Assembly (NCBI RefSeq): GCF_003293695.1
Contig: NZ_CP029556.1
Location: 196,001-260,000 of the forward strand
Direction: 5' to 3'
DNA: 64,000 bases
DNA from: Lysobacter oculi
GTDB taxonomy: Bacteria; Pseudomonadota; Gammaproteobacteria; Xanthomonadales; Xanthomonadaceae
Part shown: positions 1 to 7,524 of the stretch, piece after piece
Layout: each line of letters starts with the position of its first letter
Position numbering within the stretch: position 1 is the stretch's first letter
Program-made: the position numbers and the translations under genes
The notes under the pieces: model-generated
Seen by the model: only the letters and a program-made list of their open reading frames with translations
Told to the model about the DNA's origin: nothing
The model's database searches: none

Positions 1-1386
1 CTGGCCGACCTGGCGCTCAAGCAGGAGGGCTTCGGCGAGATCCTGCCGGGCGCGCAGACCTTCGTGGTCGACGAGGCGCACCAGTTGCCGGAACTCGCCG
101 CACAGTTCTTCGGTGAAGGCCTGGGCGCACGGTTGCTGGTGGAACTGGCGCGCGATGTCCTGTCCGCCTCGCGCGAATCCTCCGGTGCGCTCGCCGCGTT
201 GCAGGCCCCTGCGCAGCAGTTCGAACACGTCAGCCGCTACCTGCGTGCGGCGATGGACAACCTGCCGGTGCGCGGCACCCGCGAACGCGCGTTGCACGAA
301 CCGGCAGTCGAGAGTGCGTTCGATGCCTTGTCGGATGCGCTCGTCGCGTTGATCGCGGCGCTCGGCCCGTGGCGCGAAAGCGGTCCCGCGCTCGATGCCG
401 CCCACGCCCGCGCGGTCGAGGCCGAAGCCCGCCTGCAACGCTGGCTGGAAGCCTGGAACCGCGATCTGGATGAGGAGGCCGAACCGCTCGACGAGCGCAG
501 CCCCGATCCCGGTCGCGACAACGTCTACTGGTACGAACTGACGCCGAAGGGCTTCCGCCTGCAGCGCACGCCGCTGGATATCTCCGGCCCGCTGCGCCGC
601 CATCGCGAGCAGTCGCGCGCGGCGTGGATTTTCACCTCGGCCACGCTCGCGGTCGGCGGCGCGTTCAACCATGTCTCGCAGCGGCTGGGCCTGTGGGAGC
701 CGGAAACGAGGCTCGAACCCGGCCCGTTCGACTGGCCGCGGCAGGCGCTGCTCTACATGCCCAAGCGCATGCCCGAGCCCTCTGAATTCGGTTTCAACAC
801 CGCGGTGGTCGAGGCGGTGCTGCCGGTGCTGCGCGCCTCGCAGGGCCGCGCCTTCCTGCTGTTCGCCTCGCATCGCGCGTTGAAGGAGGCCGCGCAGTTG
901 CTGCGCGAGCGCGACGATATTCCGTGGCCGCTGTTCGTGCAGGGTGAGGCGCCGCGCGCGCAGCTGCTGCAGCAGTTCCGCGATTCCGGCCATGGCGTGC
1001 TGCTCGGCACCGCGAGTTTCCGCGAAGGGGTCGATGTCGCGGGCGATGCGCTGTCGGTCGTCGTCATCGACAAGCTGCCGTTTGCCGCGCCGGACGATCC
1101 GGTGTTCGAAGCGCGGCTCGATGCCGTGCGCCGCAGCGGCGGCAATCCCTTCCGCGACGAACAGCTGCCGCAGGCGGTGATCGCGCTCAAGCAGGGCGCG
1201 GGCCGGCTGATCCGCACCATCGATGATCGCGGCGTGCTGGTGCTGTGCGACCCGCGCCTGCATGGCAAGAGCTATGGCCGCATCTTCATCGACTCGCTGC
1301 CGCCGATGCCGCGCACGCGCGAGATCGCCGATGTCGAAGCGTTCTTCGCGATGCGCGATGCAGGTGATGACGCGTCATCCGGATAA
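1..1386 (+). CDS. DinG/YoaA-type ATP-dependent DNA helicase (5' part outside window)
   Basis: The reading frame is open from base 1, so the N-terminus lies outside the window and 461 residues are visible. The Walker B/DEAH motif (VVDEAH) is at bases 64-81. Later motifs typical of the XPD/DinG superfamily 2 helicases are 'FTSATL', 'GTASFREGVDV' and 'QGAGRLIRT' near the C-terminus (the motif VI arginine-finger region). Family members unwind DNA 5'-3', often through a 4Fe-4S domain; that domain would lie upstream and cannot be checked. YoaA is the usual assignment for the gene found next to tsaB in gammaproteobacteria, but DinG cannot be excluded from the C-terminal half alone. Confidence 0.88.
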   Translation: MADLALKQEGFGEILPGAQTFVVDEAHQLPELAAQFFGEGLGARLLVELARDVLSASRESSGALAALQAPAQQFEHVSRYLRAAMDNLPVRGTRERALHEPAVESAFDALSDALVALIAALGPWRESGPALDAAHARAVEAEARLQRWLEAWNRDLDEEAEPLDERSPDPGRDNVYWYELTPKGFRLQRTPLDISGPLRRHREQSRAAWIFTSATLAVGGAFNHVSQRLGLWEPETRLEPGPFDWPRQALLYMPKRMPEPSEFGFNTAVVEAVLPVLRASQGRAFLLFASHRALKEAAQLLRERDDIPWPLFVQGEAPRAQLLQQFRDSGHGVLLGTASFREGVDVAGDALSVVVIDKLPFAAPDDPVFEARLDAVRRSGGNPFRDEQLPQAVIALKQGAGRLIRTIDDRGVLVLCDPRLHGKSYGRIFIDSLPPMPRTREIADVEAFFAMRDAGDDASSG

Positions 1387-1507
1387 CCCGCTGCCTGCAG
1401 TACCCAGGCCCGTCACGCGCGTGCGGACACCCCGGGCATCCATCCCGCGCCCGGCTCCGCGACGATCGCTTCGCTAAGCTAGCCGCCACATCCGCCACTG
1501 CATCGCC

Positions 1508-2209
1508 ATGAACCTGCTCGCGCTCGAAACCAGCACCGAAGCCTGCTCGGTCGCCCTTGTCCACGGCGACCTGCTTATCGAGCGCTTCGAAGTCGCGCCG
1601 CGTCGCCACGCCGAACTCACCCTGCCGTGGACCGACGCGTTGCTGGCCGAAGCCGGCCTCGCGCGCAGTGCCGTGCAGGCGATCGCGGTCGGTCGCGGGC
1701 CGGGCGCGTTCACCGGCGTGCGGCTCGGCATCTCGCTGGCGCAGGGCATGGCGCTGGCGCTCGGTGTGCCGGCTGTCGCCATTTCCACGCTCGCCGCATT
1801 GGCGATGCGTGCCGATGCCGGCGAAGGCGAACGCGTCCTCGCCGCCATCGACGCGCGCATGGGCGAGGTCTATTGCTGCGCCTACGAAATCCGCGATGGC
1901 GAACCGCACGCGCTCGGCGATGAACACGTCGGTGCGCCCGACAGCGTGCAGGTGGAAGGCGAAGGCTGGCACGGCGTCGGTACCGGATTCGCCGCGCAGG
2001 ACAACGCATTGAAGACGCGCCTGGCCGCGCAGCTTGCATCGGTGGATGCCGAAGCCCTGCCGCATGCCGCCGATGTCGCGCGGCTTGCCATCGCCGCCTA
2101 TAAGCGTGGCGAAGCGGTGGCGCCGGAGCGCATCGAGCCTGCCTACCTGCGCAACAACGTCGCGCTGACGCTGGCCGAGCAGCAGGCGTTGCGGGCGTCA
2201 CGTGCATGA
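1508..2209 (+). CDS. tsaB: TsaB, tRNA threonylcarbamoyladenosine (t6A37) biosynthesis protein
   Basis: 233 residues, the usual length for TsaB. The N-terminus 'LLALETSTEACSVAL' and the segment 'GRGPGAFTGVRLGISLAQG' (about residues 61-80) are hallmarks of the ASKHA-fold TsaB/TsaD group. In bacteria TsaB is the catalytically inactive partner that binds TsaD, together with TsaE, to transfer threonylcarbamoyl to A37 of ANN-decoding tRNAs in the cytoplasm. The preceding 120 bp gap shows no clear terminator. The stop overlaps the start of the next gene (ATGA at 2206), suggesting translational coupling to a protein with no obvious link to tRNA modification. Confidence 0.95.
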   Translation: MNLLALETSTEACSVALVHGDLLIERFEVAPRRHAELTLPWTDALLAEAGLARSAVQAIAVGRGPGAFTGVRLGISLAQGMALALGVPAVAISTLAALAMRADAGEGERVLAAIDARMGEVYCCAYEIRDGEPHALGDEHVGAPDSVQVEGEGWHGVGTGFAAQDNALKTRLAAQLASVDAEALPHAADVARLAIAAYKRGEAVAPERIEPAYLRNNVALTLAEQQALRASRA

Positions 2210-3363
2210 AAATCAGGCGCATGGACATCACGCGTTGCATCGTTCCCGCGGTGGTCATGGCGATGCTGCCGTTCGCCAGCGCGCAGGCCGCCGACGACAT
2301 CCAGGTCTGGCAGGGCACGCTCGGCCAGCAGGCCATCGTGATGAAGCGCGATGACGGTCGCTGCGGCGGTCGCTATTTCTATCGCCGCCACCGCATCGAC
2401 ATCACCCTGATGGGCGATGACAAGGCCGCCCGCTGCACGATGCAGGAAATGCCGCCGCGCTGGAGCGACGACACGCCCAAGCCCGAGTGGCGGATGCAGT
2501 CGCCGCAGGGCGAGCGTTGGCAGGGCGAGTGGGTCGGTGTCGACGGCAAGCGCCTGCCGATTGCGCTGACCCGCGTACGTGCGCTGCCCGCCGCGAAAGA
2601 AGCTTCGCTCACCGCGCTGCGTGGCGACTTCGATCCTTACGCCTACCTGCGCCTGTCCGCGCTGGCGCTGAAGCCCGCCAAGCGCGAAACCGTCAACGGT
2701 TATGCCCTGCAATGGCGCAGCCAGCCGGACAGCGGCATCGAAATGTTCGATGTCGCCGCCGGTTACACGCCGGAAGCCCGCGCGCGCATCAACCAGCTCC
2801 TGCATCGCCGGCTATGGGAATGGGTCAATGCGGCGTTCGAATGTCGCTCCGGCAACGGCGCCGAAGGCAGCGATTTCGATACACGCACCACGCTCCGCCA
2901 CATCGATGCACGCGTGCTCAGCGCCAGCCTGTTCACCAGCTACTACTGCGGTGGCGCGCATCCGGATTTCGGCGACGCGCCGCTCAACATCGATGCCCGC
3001 ACCGGCCGCGAACTCGATCTCGAAGACGTGCTCTGGGTCGGCAAGGGCAAGCCGCTGCATGACGGCCCCGGTGACGAATGGAACGCAGCCTGGGCCGACT
3101 ACCGCGGCGAGGTTTTCGCGCCGTGGGTGGTCAAGCAGCTCGCGCGTCGCTATACCGCCGAGATGGCCGCGCCCAGGGATGAGGGCAGCTGCGACTACCG
3201 CGACCCGGAATTCTGGAAATTCCCCGCCTGGTACGTCACACCGAAGGGCATCCACCTTGCCGCCAGCTTCGCGCGGGTGGCGCGTGCCTGCGACGACCCG
3301 GACTGGGCCGTGCTGCCGTGGCCGGTCGTCGATGCCCATCGCGGGGCCGTGCGCCTGCACTGA
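2206..3363 (+). CDS. Secreted/periplasmic protein, resembles the DUF3298/RsiV C-terminal domain
   Basis: 385 residues with an N-terminal signal peptide: basic start MKIRRMD, hydrophobic stretch IVPAVVMAMLPFASA, likely cleavage after AQA. The region around residues 240-290 contains 'SYYCGGAHPDFG' followed by 'NIDARTGRELDLEDVLW'. This Y-x-GGAHP / N-x-D-x-x-TG pattern is characteristic of DUF3298 as found in RsiV-like proteins. There is no transmembrane anchor or anti-sigma segment, so it is not itself an anti-sigma factor. It overlaps the tsaB stop by four bases. Function is unknown; export to the periplasm is the only firm prediction. Confidence 0.75.
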   Translation: MKIRRMDITRCIVPAVVMAMLPFASAQAADDIQVWQGTLGQQAIVMKRDDGRCGGRYFYRRHRIDITLMGDDKAARCTMQEMPPRWSDDTPKPEWRMQSPQGERWQGEWVGVDGKRLPIALTRVRALPAAKEASLTALRGDFDPYAYLRLSALALKPAKRETVNGYALQWRSQPDSGIEMFDVAAGYTPEARARINQLLHRRLWEWVNAAFECRSGNGAEGSDFDTRTTLRHIDARVLSASLFTSYYCGGAHPDFGDAPLNIDARTGRELDLEDVLWVGKGKPLHDGPGDEWNAAWADYRGEVFAPWVVKQLARRYTAEMAAPRDEGSCDYRDPEFWKFPAWYVTPKGIHLAASFARVARACDDPDWAVLPWPVVDAHRGAVRLH

Positions 3364-3429
3364 CTTCCGGCACGCGCGGCGCCTGGCCTACGGCGGGATG
3401 CTGGATCCCTGTCGCACCGGAGCTTCGCC

Positions 3430-4047
3430 ATGCACCACCCCGAGGCCGCATCGCCCTCCCGCTTCCACGGCTGGCGTGCCGAGACATTGCGCATCGCCTT
3501 CGCCCTGTTGCTGCTGATGGGCTTCCGCTCCGCCTTCGCCAACCATTACGTGGTGCCGAGTGGTTCCATGCAGCCCACGTTGATGCCCGGCGACCGCGTG
3601 CTGGTCGATATGCGCGCCTACGGCCTGCGCCTGCCGTTCACCCACACGCGCCTGCTCGGTGCGGGCGTGCCCGTGCGCGGCGAGGTCGCCATCTTCGAAT
3701 CGCCGGTGGAGGGCACGCGCCTGATCAAGCGCGTCGTCGCGGTCGCCGGCGACGAGGTGGAAGTGCGCGACGGCCATCTGCGCATCAACGGGCGGGATGT
3801 CGCGGTGGCGGGCGCGCGCGATTCGGAACGCCTCGGCACGCATGTCTTCCAGCTCGATCTGAGCCTTGGCGGTGGCCCCGATGCCGCCGGCCGCGTGCCG
3901 CCCGGCAAGGTGCTGGTGATGGGCGATGCGCGCGGCAACAGCGTCGATGGCCGCATGTTCGGCCTGCTGCCGGCCGACACCTTCTACGCGCGGGCCATCG
4001 CGGTGTACTGGCGCAGTGGCGAAGGCCCGGTCTGGCGCCGGCTCTGA
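3430..4047 (+). CDS. lepB: Signal peptidase I (S26 family), short form
   Basis: 205 residues. One membrane segment lies at about residues 20-37 (IAFALLLLMGFRSAFA). The catalytic Ser46 is in 'PSGSMQPTLMPGD' and the general-base Lys100 is in 'TRLIKRVVAVAGDEV'. The third conserved box, 'VLVMGDARGNSVDGR', is also present. It removes signal peptides at the periplasmic face of the inner membrane. E. coli LepB is 324 residues with two N-terminal membrane segments, so this is the short single-anchor type; a second full-length lepB may exist elsewhere, in which case this is a paralogue with narrower substrates. It ends directly against the convergent tonB-like gene (stop at 4045-4047, opposing stop from 4048). 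Confidence 0.88.
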   Translation: MHHPEAASPSRFHGWRAETLRIAFALLLLMGFRSAFANHYVVPSGSMQPTLMPGDRVLVDMRAYGLRLPFTHTRLLGAGVPVRGEVAIFESPVEGTRLIKRVVAVAGDEVEVRDGHLRINGRDVAVAGARDSERLGTHVFQLDLSLGGGPDAAGRVPPGKVLVMGDARGNSVDGRMFGLLPADTFYARAIAVYWRSGEGPVWRRL

Positions 4048-4935
4048 CTATTCGTCGTCGAAGGTGCCGCCGCGCCGGAAGTTCCAGGTGCGCACCACGT
4101 TGAGCACGTCGATCTCGTCGCTGGTCTTCGGCAGCGGCGGATAGGGCTGCGCGAGCTTGGCGATGCGCAGCGCGGCCTGGTCGAGGATCGGCTGCCCGCT
4201 CGACACCAGCACCTGCGCCGATTCCACGCTGCCGTTGCGGCGGATGCCGATGCTCATCACCACCTGCCCGGACAGCCCACGCTGGCGCGCGGCTTCGGGG
4301 AAATTGAGGTTGCCGATGCGCTCGGCGCGGTCCACCCAGCGCCGCAGGTAGTCGGCATAGGCGTATTCCTGCGTGCTCGCGGATACGAACTTGCGCTTCG
4401 GGCGCTTGGCGTAGCGCTGCGAGTTGAGATGCACCTCGGCGGCGAGCCGTGCCATGTCGATGTCGTGGGTGACCTTTTCCGGTCCCGGTGGCAGCGGTTC
4501 GGCCTCGGCCTGCGGCTGGATGCGCGGCGCCGCCACGCGGGTGTCGCTGTCCGGCGCGGCGACCACGCGCGCTTCCGGCGCCGGCGCGGCCTGCGGGCTC
4601 TGTGCGCGCAACGGTTGCGGGGCGATGCCGGCTTCCGGCAACGGCAGCGGGCCGCTCACCGACTCGGTGGGGCGTGATGACTTGTCGTGTTCGCCGCCGC
4701 CCTGGTTGCTGGCTTGGGCCAGGAATTCCGCCTGCTTCGGCGTGAGCGGCGTGCGCGTGCCGGAGAGGATGACGTCGAGCATCGGCGTCACCGGCGCGGC
4801 CTGTTCCACCGCGAAGCCGACGCCGAGGATGACCAGCGCATGCAGCGCCGCCGACAGCGCCAGCGTCGCGCCGAGCCGGTCGCGCTCGCCCAGCCGCGCG
4901 GCGGCGGGCAGGGGCGGGGCCGCGCTTGCGCTCAT
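4048..4935 (-). CDS. tonB3: TonB family protein, TonB3-like (type IV pilus-associated)
   Basis: 295 residues: a short cytoplasmic N-terminus, one membrane helix at about residues 20-42, a Pro/Ala/Glu-rich periplasmic linker, and a C-terminal TonB domain with 'GLSGQVVMSIGIRRNGSV' and the final beta-strand ending 'VRTWNFRRG'. The neighbourhood matches Pseudomonas aeruginosa, where tonB3 (PA0406) and gshB precede pilG, and tonB3 mutants are defective in twitching and pilus assembly. The symbol rests on this synteny. It is co-transcribed with gshB (4-base overlap at 4932-4935) and lies divergently from pilG. A role in pilus assembly is an inference here. Confidence 0.8.
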   Translation of the reverse strand: MSASAAPPLPAAARLGERDRLGATLALSAALHALVILGVGFAVEQAAPVTPMLDVILSGTRTPLTPKQAEFLAQASNQGGGEHDKSSRPTESVSGPLPLPEAGIAPQPLRAQSPQAAPAPEARVVAAPDSDTRVAAPRIQPQAEAEPLPPGPEKVTHDIDMARLAAEVHLNSQRYAKRPKRKFVSASTQEYAYADYLRRWVDRAERIGNLNFPEAARQRGLSGQVVMSIGIRRNGSVESAQVLVSSGQPILDQAALRIAKLAQPYPPLPKTSDEIDVLNVVRTWNFRRGGTFDDE

Positions 4936-5891
4936 GCCGCGGCGTCGCGCATCCGCGCCTCGATGGCGTCGAACAGCCGCGCGGCGATGTTGATCCCGAA
5001 CTGGCGGTCCAGCTCGCGCACGCCGGTCGGGCTGGTCACGTTCAGCTCCGTCATCCAGTCACCGATGATGTCGAGACCGACAAACAGCATCCCCCGCGCC
5101 TTCATCTCCGGCCCGACGCGGGCGGCGATCTCGCGGTCGCGCGCCGACAGCGGCCGGCCTTCGCCACGCCCGCCCGCCGCCAGGTTGCCGCGGAACTCGT
5201 CGCCCTGCGGGATCCGAGCCAGTGCGTATTCGACCGGTTCGCCATCAACCAGCAGCACGCGCTTGTCGCCATCCACGATCTCCGGCAGGTAGCGTTGCGC
5301 CATCGCCAGGTGGCGGCCGCCCTCGGTCAGGGTTTCCAGGATCACGTTGAGATTGGGTTCGCCGGCGGCGGCGCGGAAGATCGAGCGTCCGCCCATCCCG
5401 TCCAGCGGCTTGAGCACCGCCTGCCCGTGCGTATTCACGAAAGCCTTGAGCGTGGCGGCGTCGCGGCTGACCACGGTCGGCGGGCAGCAGTCGGGGAAGC
5501 GCAGGGCCGCCAGTTTCTCGTTGAAATCGCGCAGGCCGCGCGGGTCATTGACGATCAGGGCGCCCTGTTCGCGTGCGAAATCAAGGAGTTGGGTGTCATG
5601 CAGGTAGTCGGCATCGACCGGCGGATCGGTCCGCATCAGCACCGCCTGGCCCGGCCCGAACTCGATATCGGCGAATTCGCCCAGGCTGAACCATTCAGCG
5701 GCGTCATCCCGCACGACCAGCGGGGCGACCCGGGTGCCGGCACGGCCGTCGCGCAGGCTCAGGCCGCCGGGCCGGACGTAGAGCAGGCGATGGCCGCGAC
5801 GCTGGCCTTCCAGCAGCATGGCGAAGGTGGTGTCCTTGGCGGGCTTGATCCCGTCGATGGGGTCCATCACCACCACGATGTCGAGCTGCAT
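4932..5891 (-). CDS. gshB: Glutathione synthetase
   Basis: 319 residues, close to E. coli GshB (316). The N-terminus 'VVVMDPIDGIKPAKDTTFAM' is diagnostic. The ATP-grasp fold shows in 'VLKPLDGMGGRSIFR', 'YLPEIVDGDKRVLLVDG' and 'FVGLDIIGDWMTELNVTSPTG' near the C-terminus. It ligates gamma-glutamylcysteine to glycine with ATP in the cytoplasm. It is the first gene of a two-gene minus-strand unit with the TonB-like gene. The divergent space to pilG (about 195 bp) must contain the promoters of both units. Confidence 0.97.
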   Translation of the reverse strand: MQLDIVVVMDPIDGIKPAKDTTFAMLLEGQRRGHRLLYVRPGGLSLRDGRAGTRVAPLVVRDDAAEWFSLGEFADIEFGPGQAVLMRTDPPVDADYLHDTQLLDFAREQGALIVNDPRGLRDFNEKLAALRFPDCCPPTVVSRDAATLKAFVNTHGQAVLKPLDGMGGRSIFRAAAGEPNLNVILETLTEGGRHLAMAQRYLPEIVDGDKRVLLVDGEPVEYALARIPQGDEFRGNLAAGGRGEGRPLSARDREIAARVGPEMKARGMLFVGLDIIGDWMTELNVTSPTGVRELDRQFGINIAARLFDAIEARMRDAAA

Positions 5892-6007
5892 GGGTCGGCC
5901 TGCGCGAAGACGGATGGCGATGGTAGCAGCGCGTTCGATGCATCACTCCGCAACGCGCGGGAACCGGATGCATCGCACAAAAAAGCAGTGCGCGGCGAAA
6001 TGCTTGC

Positions 6008-6036
6008 TTGACATGCCCGCCGCGTAATGAAAGATT
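6008..6036 (+). promoter_or_regulatory. Candidate sigma70 promoter of the pilG operon
   Basis: An exact TTGACA hexamer (6008-6013) is followed after 17 bases by AAGATT (6031-6036), a weak -10. The surrounding 5980-6036 stretch is unusually A/T-rich for this genome. The start codon of pilG lies about 50 bases further on. No other intergenic space in the following 11.9 kb is large enough to suggest another strong promoter. Seen by eye only; no start-site data. Confidence 0.4.
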
Positions 6037-6087
6037 CACGCCTTGGTGGAGCCGCGCCGTAGCGCGGGCACAACAGGGGTTTGCTTG

Positions 6088-6483
6088 ATGCAGGAAGGTA
6101 ACGCCGCTGGCCTCGAAGGCCTGAAGGTGATGGTGATCGACGATTCCAAGACGATCCGTCGCACGGCGGAGACGTTGCTCAAGCGGGAAGGCTGCGAGGT
6201 CGTGACCGCCAACGACGGCTTCGAGGCGCTGGCCAAGATCGCCGACCAGCACCCGCACATCATCTTCGTCGACATCATGATGCCGCGCCTGGATGGCTAT
6301 CAGACCTGCGCGCTCATCAAGAACAACCAGGTATTCAAGACCACGCCCGTCATCATGCTGTCGTCCAAGGACGGGCTGTTCGACAAGGCGCGGGGCCGCA
6401 TCGTCGGCTCCGAGCAGTACCTCACGAAACCGTTTACCCGAGAGGAACTGCTGGACGCGATCCGCACTTACGTCAACGCCTGA
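6088..6483 (+). CDS. pilG: PilG, single-domain response regulator of twitching motility
   Basis: 131 residues, essentially a receiver domain: acidic pair D18/D19 (VIDDS), phosphoacceptor D62 (FVDIMMP), and Lys114 (YLTKPF). I place the start at the ATG at 6088 because AGGGG (6075-6079) sits about 8 bases upstream; an in-frame GTG at 6043 has no such support. In P. aeruginosa, PilG is phosphorylated by ChpA and promotes pilus extension and cAMP production. First gene of the Pil-Chp cluster. Confidence 0.95.
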   Translation: MQEGNAAGLEGLKVMVIDDSKTIRRTAETLLKREGCEVVTANDGFEALAKIADQHPHIIFVDIMMPRLDGYQTCALIKNNQVFKTTPVIMLSSKDGLFDKARGRIVGSEQYLTKPFTREELLDAIRTYVNA

Positions 6484-6497
6484 CCGGGGGAGAAGGC

Positions 6498-6863
6498 ATG
6501 GCACGCATACTGCTCATCGAGGATTCGCCGACTGAAACGGCGGTCATCACGCAATTGCTGGAAAAAAACGGCCACGAGGTCACCGCCTCGACCAGCGCCG
6601 AGGATGGCATCGACGTCTGTCGCCGTGACCGGCCGGACCTGGTGCTGATGGATGTGATCCTGCCTGGCATGAACGGCTTCCAGGCCACCCGCGCGATCAC
6701 CCGCGACGTCGACACCAAGCACATTCCGGTGCTCATCGTCAGCACCAAGGGCATGGAAACCGACAAGGCCTGGGGGATGCGCCAGGGCGCACGCGACTAC
6801 GTCGTGAAGCCGCCGCAGGAAGCCGACCTCATCGCCCGCATCAACGCCGCACTGGGCGCCTGA
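6498..6863 (+). CDS. pilH: PilH, response regulator of twitching motility
   Basis: 121 residues, a lone receiver domain with E8/D9 (LIEDS), phosphoacceptor D52 (LMDVILP) and Lys104 (VVKPP). A strong ribosome-binding sequence, GGGGGAGAAGG, sits just before the ATG. PilH opposes PilG in the known system, acting as a phosphate sink and/or at the retraction side. It lies 14 bases after pilG and 2 bases before pilI, clearly in the same operon. Confidence 0.95.
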   Translation: MARILLIEDSPTETAVITQLLEKNGHEVTASTSAEDGIDVCRRDRPDLVLMDVILPGMNGFQATRAITRDVDTKHIPVLIVSTKGMETDKAWGMRQGARDYVVKPPQEADLIARINAALGA

Positions 6864-6865
6864 AG

Positions 6866-7453
6866 ATGGCCCGTCATTCGAACCGACGCGACCACGGCAA
6901 GCCGGCCAAGCAGCCCGCCGCGCCGGCGCGGCGCTCGACCCTGCAACGCCTGGCCGATTACGAGGCCCGCAGCCTGGCCCACATCGCCGGCAGCCCGCTG
7001 CAGGCCGGTGGCCGCGAAGGCTGGCGTGGCCTGGCCTATCGCATCGGCCAGCACGACCTGGTGTCGTCCTTCGATGAAGTGGTCGAAATCCTCGGCGTGC
7101 CGGGCCTGACGCCAGTGCCGGGCGCGCAGCCCTGGCTGCTCGGCCTGGCCAACGTGCGCGGCAACCTGTTGCCGGTCGCCGACGTCAAGCTGTTCCTCGA
7201 AGGCCAGCGCAGCGTCGCGCAGGAACGCCAGCGCATGCTGGTGATCCGCCAGCTGGGCGGCGATGTCGCGGTGCTGATCGACGAGCTCTACGGCCAGCGC
7301 AGCTTCCACGACGAACAGCGCGTCGACAACGAGTTGACAGGCCGTTACAGCCATTTCGTCGATCGTGCCTACGCGAATGACGGCAGGACCTGGGCGGTGT
7401 TCAGCCTGGAACGCCTGTCACGCACCCCTGAATTCCGCAACGCGGCCGCCTGA
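6866..7453 (+). CDS. pilI: PilI, CheW-like adaptor
   Basis: 195 residues with a CheW domain from about residue 50 to the end: 'LVSSFDEVVEILGVPGLTPVPGAQPWLLGLANVRGNLLPV' (in parts), then 'DVKLFLEG' and 'AVLIDELYGQRSF'. The first 35 residues are basic and Ala/Pro-rich, probably unstructured. CheW-like PilI couples the PilJ receptor to the ChpA kinase at the cell poles. It starts 2 bases after pilH and is 71 bases from pilJ. Confidence 0.93.
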   Translation: MARHSNRRDHGKPAKQPAAPARRSTLQRLADYEARSLAHIAGSPLQAGGREGWRGLAYRIGQHDLVSSFDEVVEILGVPGLTPVPGAQPWLLGLANVRGNLLPVADVKLFLEGQRSVAQERQRMLVIRQLGGDVAVLIDELYGQRSFHDEQRVDNELTGRYSHFVDRAYANDGRTWAVFSLERLSRTPEFRNAAA

Positions 7454-7524
7454 GCGGTTTCCCGAATCCACCTGCCGCGCATGCGAATGCCGGCGTTCCG
7501 CAGAAAAACCTGAGGTCCAACCCA

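Noticed and set aside
1387..1507. Possible small RNA or promoter in the gap before tsaB
   Set aside because: No -10/-35 pair, hairpin with U-run or conserved element is visible by eye.
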